Assembly: GCA_050485385.1 (NCBI GenBank)
Contig: JBJHBG010000054.1
Span: 1 to 31,731 of the forward strand
Reading direction: 5' to 3'
Origin: RECO01 sp050485385
Lineage (GTDB): Bacteria; Pseudomonadota; Alphaproteobacteria; Geminicoccales; Geminicoccaceae
DNA: 31,731 bases
Under the pieces are notes generated by a model, which made no database searches, was not told the origin of the DNA, and worked only from the letters and a program-made list of their open reading frames with translations. Made by a program: the position numbers and the translations under genes. Of this stretch, positions 31,096 through 31,731 are shown in pieces; the first letter of the stretch is position 1, and every line of letters begins with the position of its first letter.

Positions 31096-31731
31096 ATGCA
31101 GGCGCGCGATGCGAGTCCACCGCCCGATCCCGCGCACGAGCCGCTGGCAGCGCTGAGGGCGGGGGACCGCGACCGCTACCTCCAGGTGCTGCTGGCGGCG
31201 AGTGCCGACCGGCCGGCGCTCCTGGCCCTGTTCCTCCTCAACCTCGAGTGGGCGCGCATCCCCGACCTCGCCCGCGAGCCGATGGCCGGGCTCATCCGCT
31301 TGCAGTGGTGGCGGGACGCGATCCGGGCACCTGAGGCGGCACGCCACCCGGTGCTGGACGTGCTGGCCACCAGCGGCCTGCGCGCCCGGCTGGACGACGC
31401 CTCGCTGCTCGCGCTGATCGGCGCTCGCGAGCGCGAACTCGACGCCACCCCGCTCGGTCGCATCGAGGAGCTGGAAGCCTATGCCGAGGCGACCGCCGGC
31501 GCGCTCAACCGCGCCGCCGCTTGCGTGATCGGCGCCCCGGCGCCGGTGCGGGACCAAGCCCTCGACGTCGGCACCGCCTACGGCCTGTTGGGCATCCTGC
31601 GCGCGCTGCCGTTCGTGCTGCGCCGTCCGGCCGGCGCCTTCGCCCTGGCACCGCCAGCGGCGGAGGCGGTGCCCGCGAGCCTCGTCCCGCTGGTGCGCGC
31701 GGCGGCCGCGCGGGCGGCGTCGCGGCTCGAC
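31096..31731 (+). CDS. squalene/phytoene synthase family protein, 3' end cut off by the window
   Basis: 212 codons are visible without a stop. The family pattern is RDRYLQVLLAASADRPALLALFLLNLEWARIPD, shown in parts here, followed by EPMAGLIRLQWWRDAI at 61-76 and EAYAEATAGALNRAAACVIG. The first Asp-rich metal motif of true phytoene synthases (DxxxD) is degenerate (EWARIPDLA), which matches the alphaproteobacterial/mitochondrial NDUFAF6-like group that does not make carotenoids and is linked to complex I assembly. No carotenoid genes are nearby. ATG 31096 is chosen; GTG 31060 is in the same frame and could add 12 residues, and neither has a strong ribosome site. The activity cannot be decided without the second motif, which lies beyond or near the edge. 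Confidence 0.8.
   Translation, partial: MQARDASPPPDPAHEPLAALRAGDRDRYLQVLLAASADRPALLALFLLNLEWARIPDLAREPMAGLIRLQWWRDAIRAPEAARHPVLDVLATSGLRARLDDASLLALIGARERELDATPLGRIEELEAYAEATAGALNRAAACVIGAPAPVRDQALDVGTAYGLLGILRALPFVLRRPAGAFALAPPAAEAVPASLVPLVRAAAARAASRLD

Noticed and set aside
31096..31731. Carotenoid or hopanoid biosynthesis gene
   Set aside because: The first Asp-rich metal motif is degenerate and no pathway partners are present; the NDUFAF6-like subgroup fits better, though the 3' end is not visible.

Overview
The window is high-GC (roughly two thirds G+C by eye) and gene-dense. It comes from the chromosome of an alphaproteobacterium, most likely in or near the Rhodospirillales. The evidence is the gene order: rpsT-dnaA-dnaN-recF-gyrB lies beside an enoyl-CoA hydratase, mutM, ubiE, ubiB, coaBC and dut, a neighbourhood typical of the dnaA region in this class. 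I cannot name a genus. I see no rRNA, tRNA, CRISPR array, insertion sequence or prophage.

Layout. (1) 1-4178 is a signalling locus: a truncated PAS-domain gene (minus strand) faces a two-gene unit made of an NMT1/SsuA-like periplasmic binding protein and a hybrid histidine kinase. The two overlap by 4 bases and no ABC permease or ATPase lies nearby. (2) 4269-8300 holds a secreted PQQ-type sugar dehydrogenase, a convergent exported TPR protein with Cys/His-rich motifs, and an AraC-type regulator divergent from the TPR gene. (3) 8319-15257, all minus strand, is the replication cluster rpsT, dnaA, dnaN, recF, gyrB, with a 438-base rpsT-dnaA gap that is locally AT-rich and carries dyads and an rpsT terminator. 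(4) 15345-17043, minus strand, holds the crotonase and mutM. (5) 17194-26551, plus strand, runs ubiE, ubiB, a TrxR-like ferredoxin-NADP reductase, an exported triple-repeat protein, then the tightly packed coaBC-dut-rrf2-cysK-ridA group. (6) 26562-29488, minus strand, is sfsA-map-radC plus a small lipoprotein gene. (7) 29588-31731 holds a CinA-N/MoaB-like gene, sodB and the start of a squalene/phytoene-synthase-family gene cut by the window edge.

How they work together. Most genes are housekeeping: replication initiation and clamp/gyrase supply, ubiquinone synthesis (UbiE, UbiB), CoA synthesis (CoaBC), nucleotide and oxidised-base sanitation (Dut, MutM), protein N-terminal maturation (Map) and superoxide removal (SodB). 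The less ordinary points are the binding-protein/hybrid-kinase pair, the secreted triple-repeat protein inserted beside the dnaA-proximal genes, the coupling of a cysteine-consuming enzyme (CoaBC) with an Rrf2 regulator lacking cluster cysteines and CysK, a perfect 19-base tandem duplication between rrf2 and cysK, a MutM with a shortened zinc-knuckle spacing, and a RadC with an extra N-terminal domain. Nothing here is proven to be a new system; the binding-protein/kinase pair and the cysteine-CoA operon are the best candidates for follow-up.
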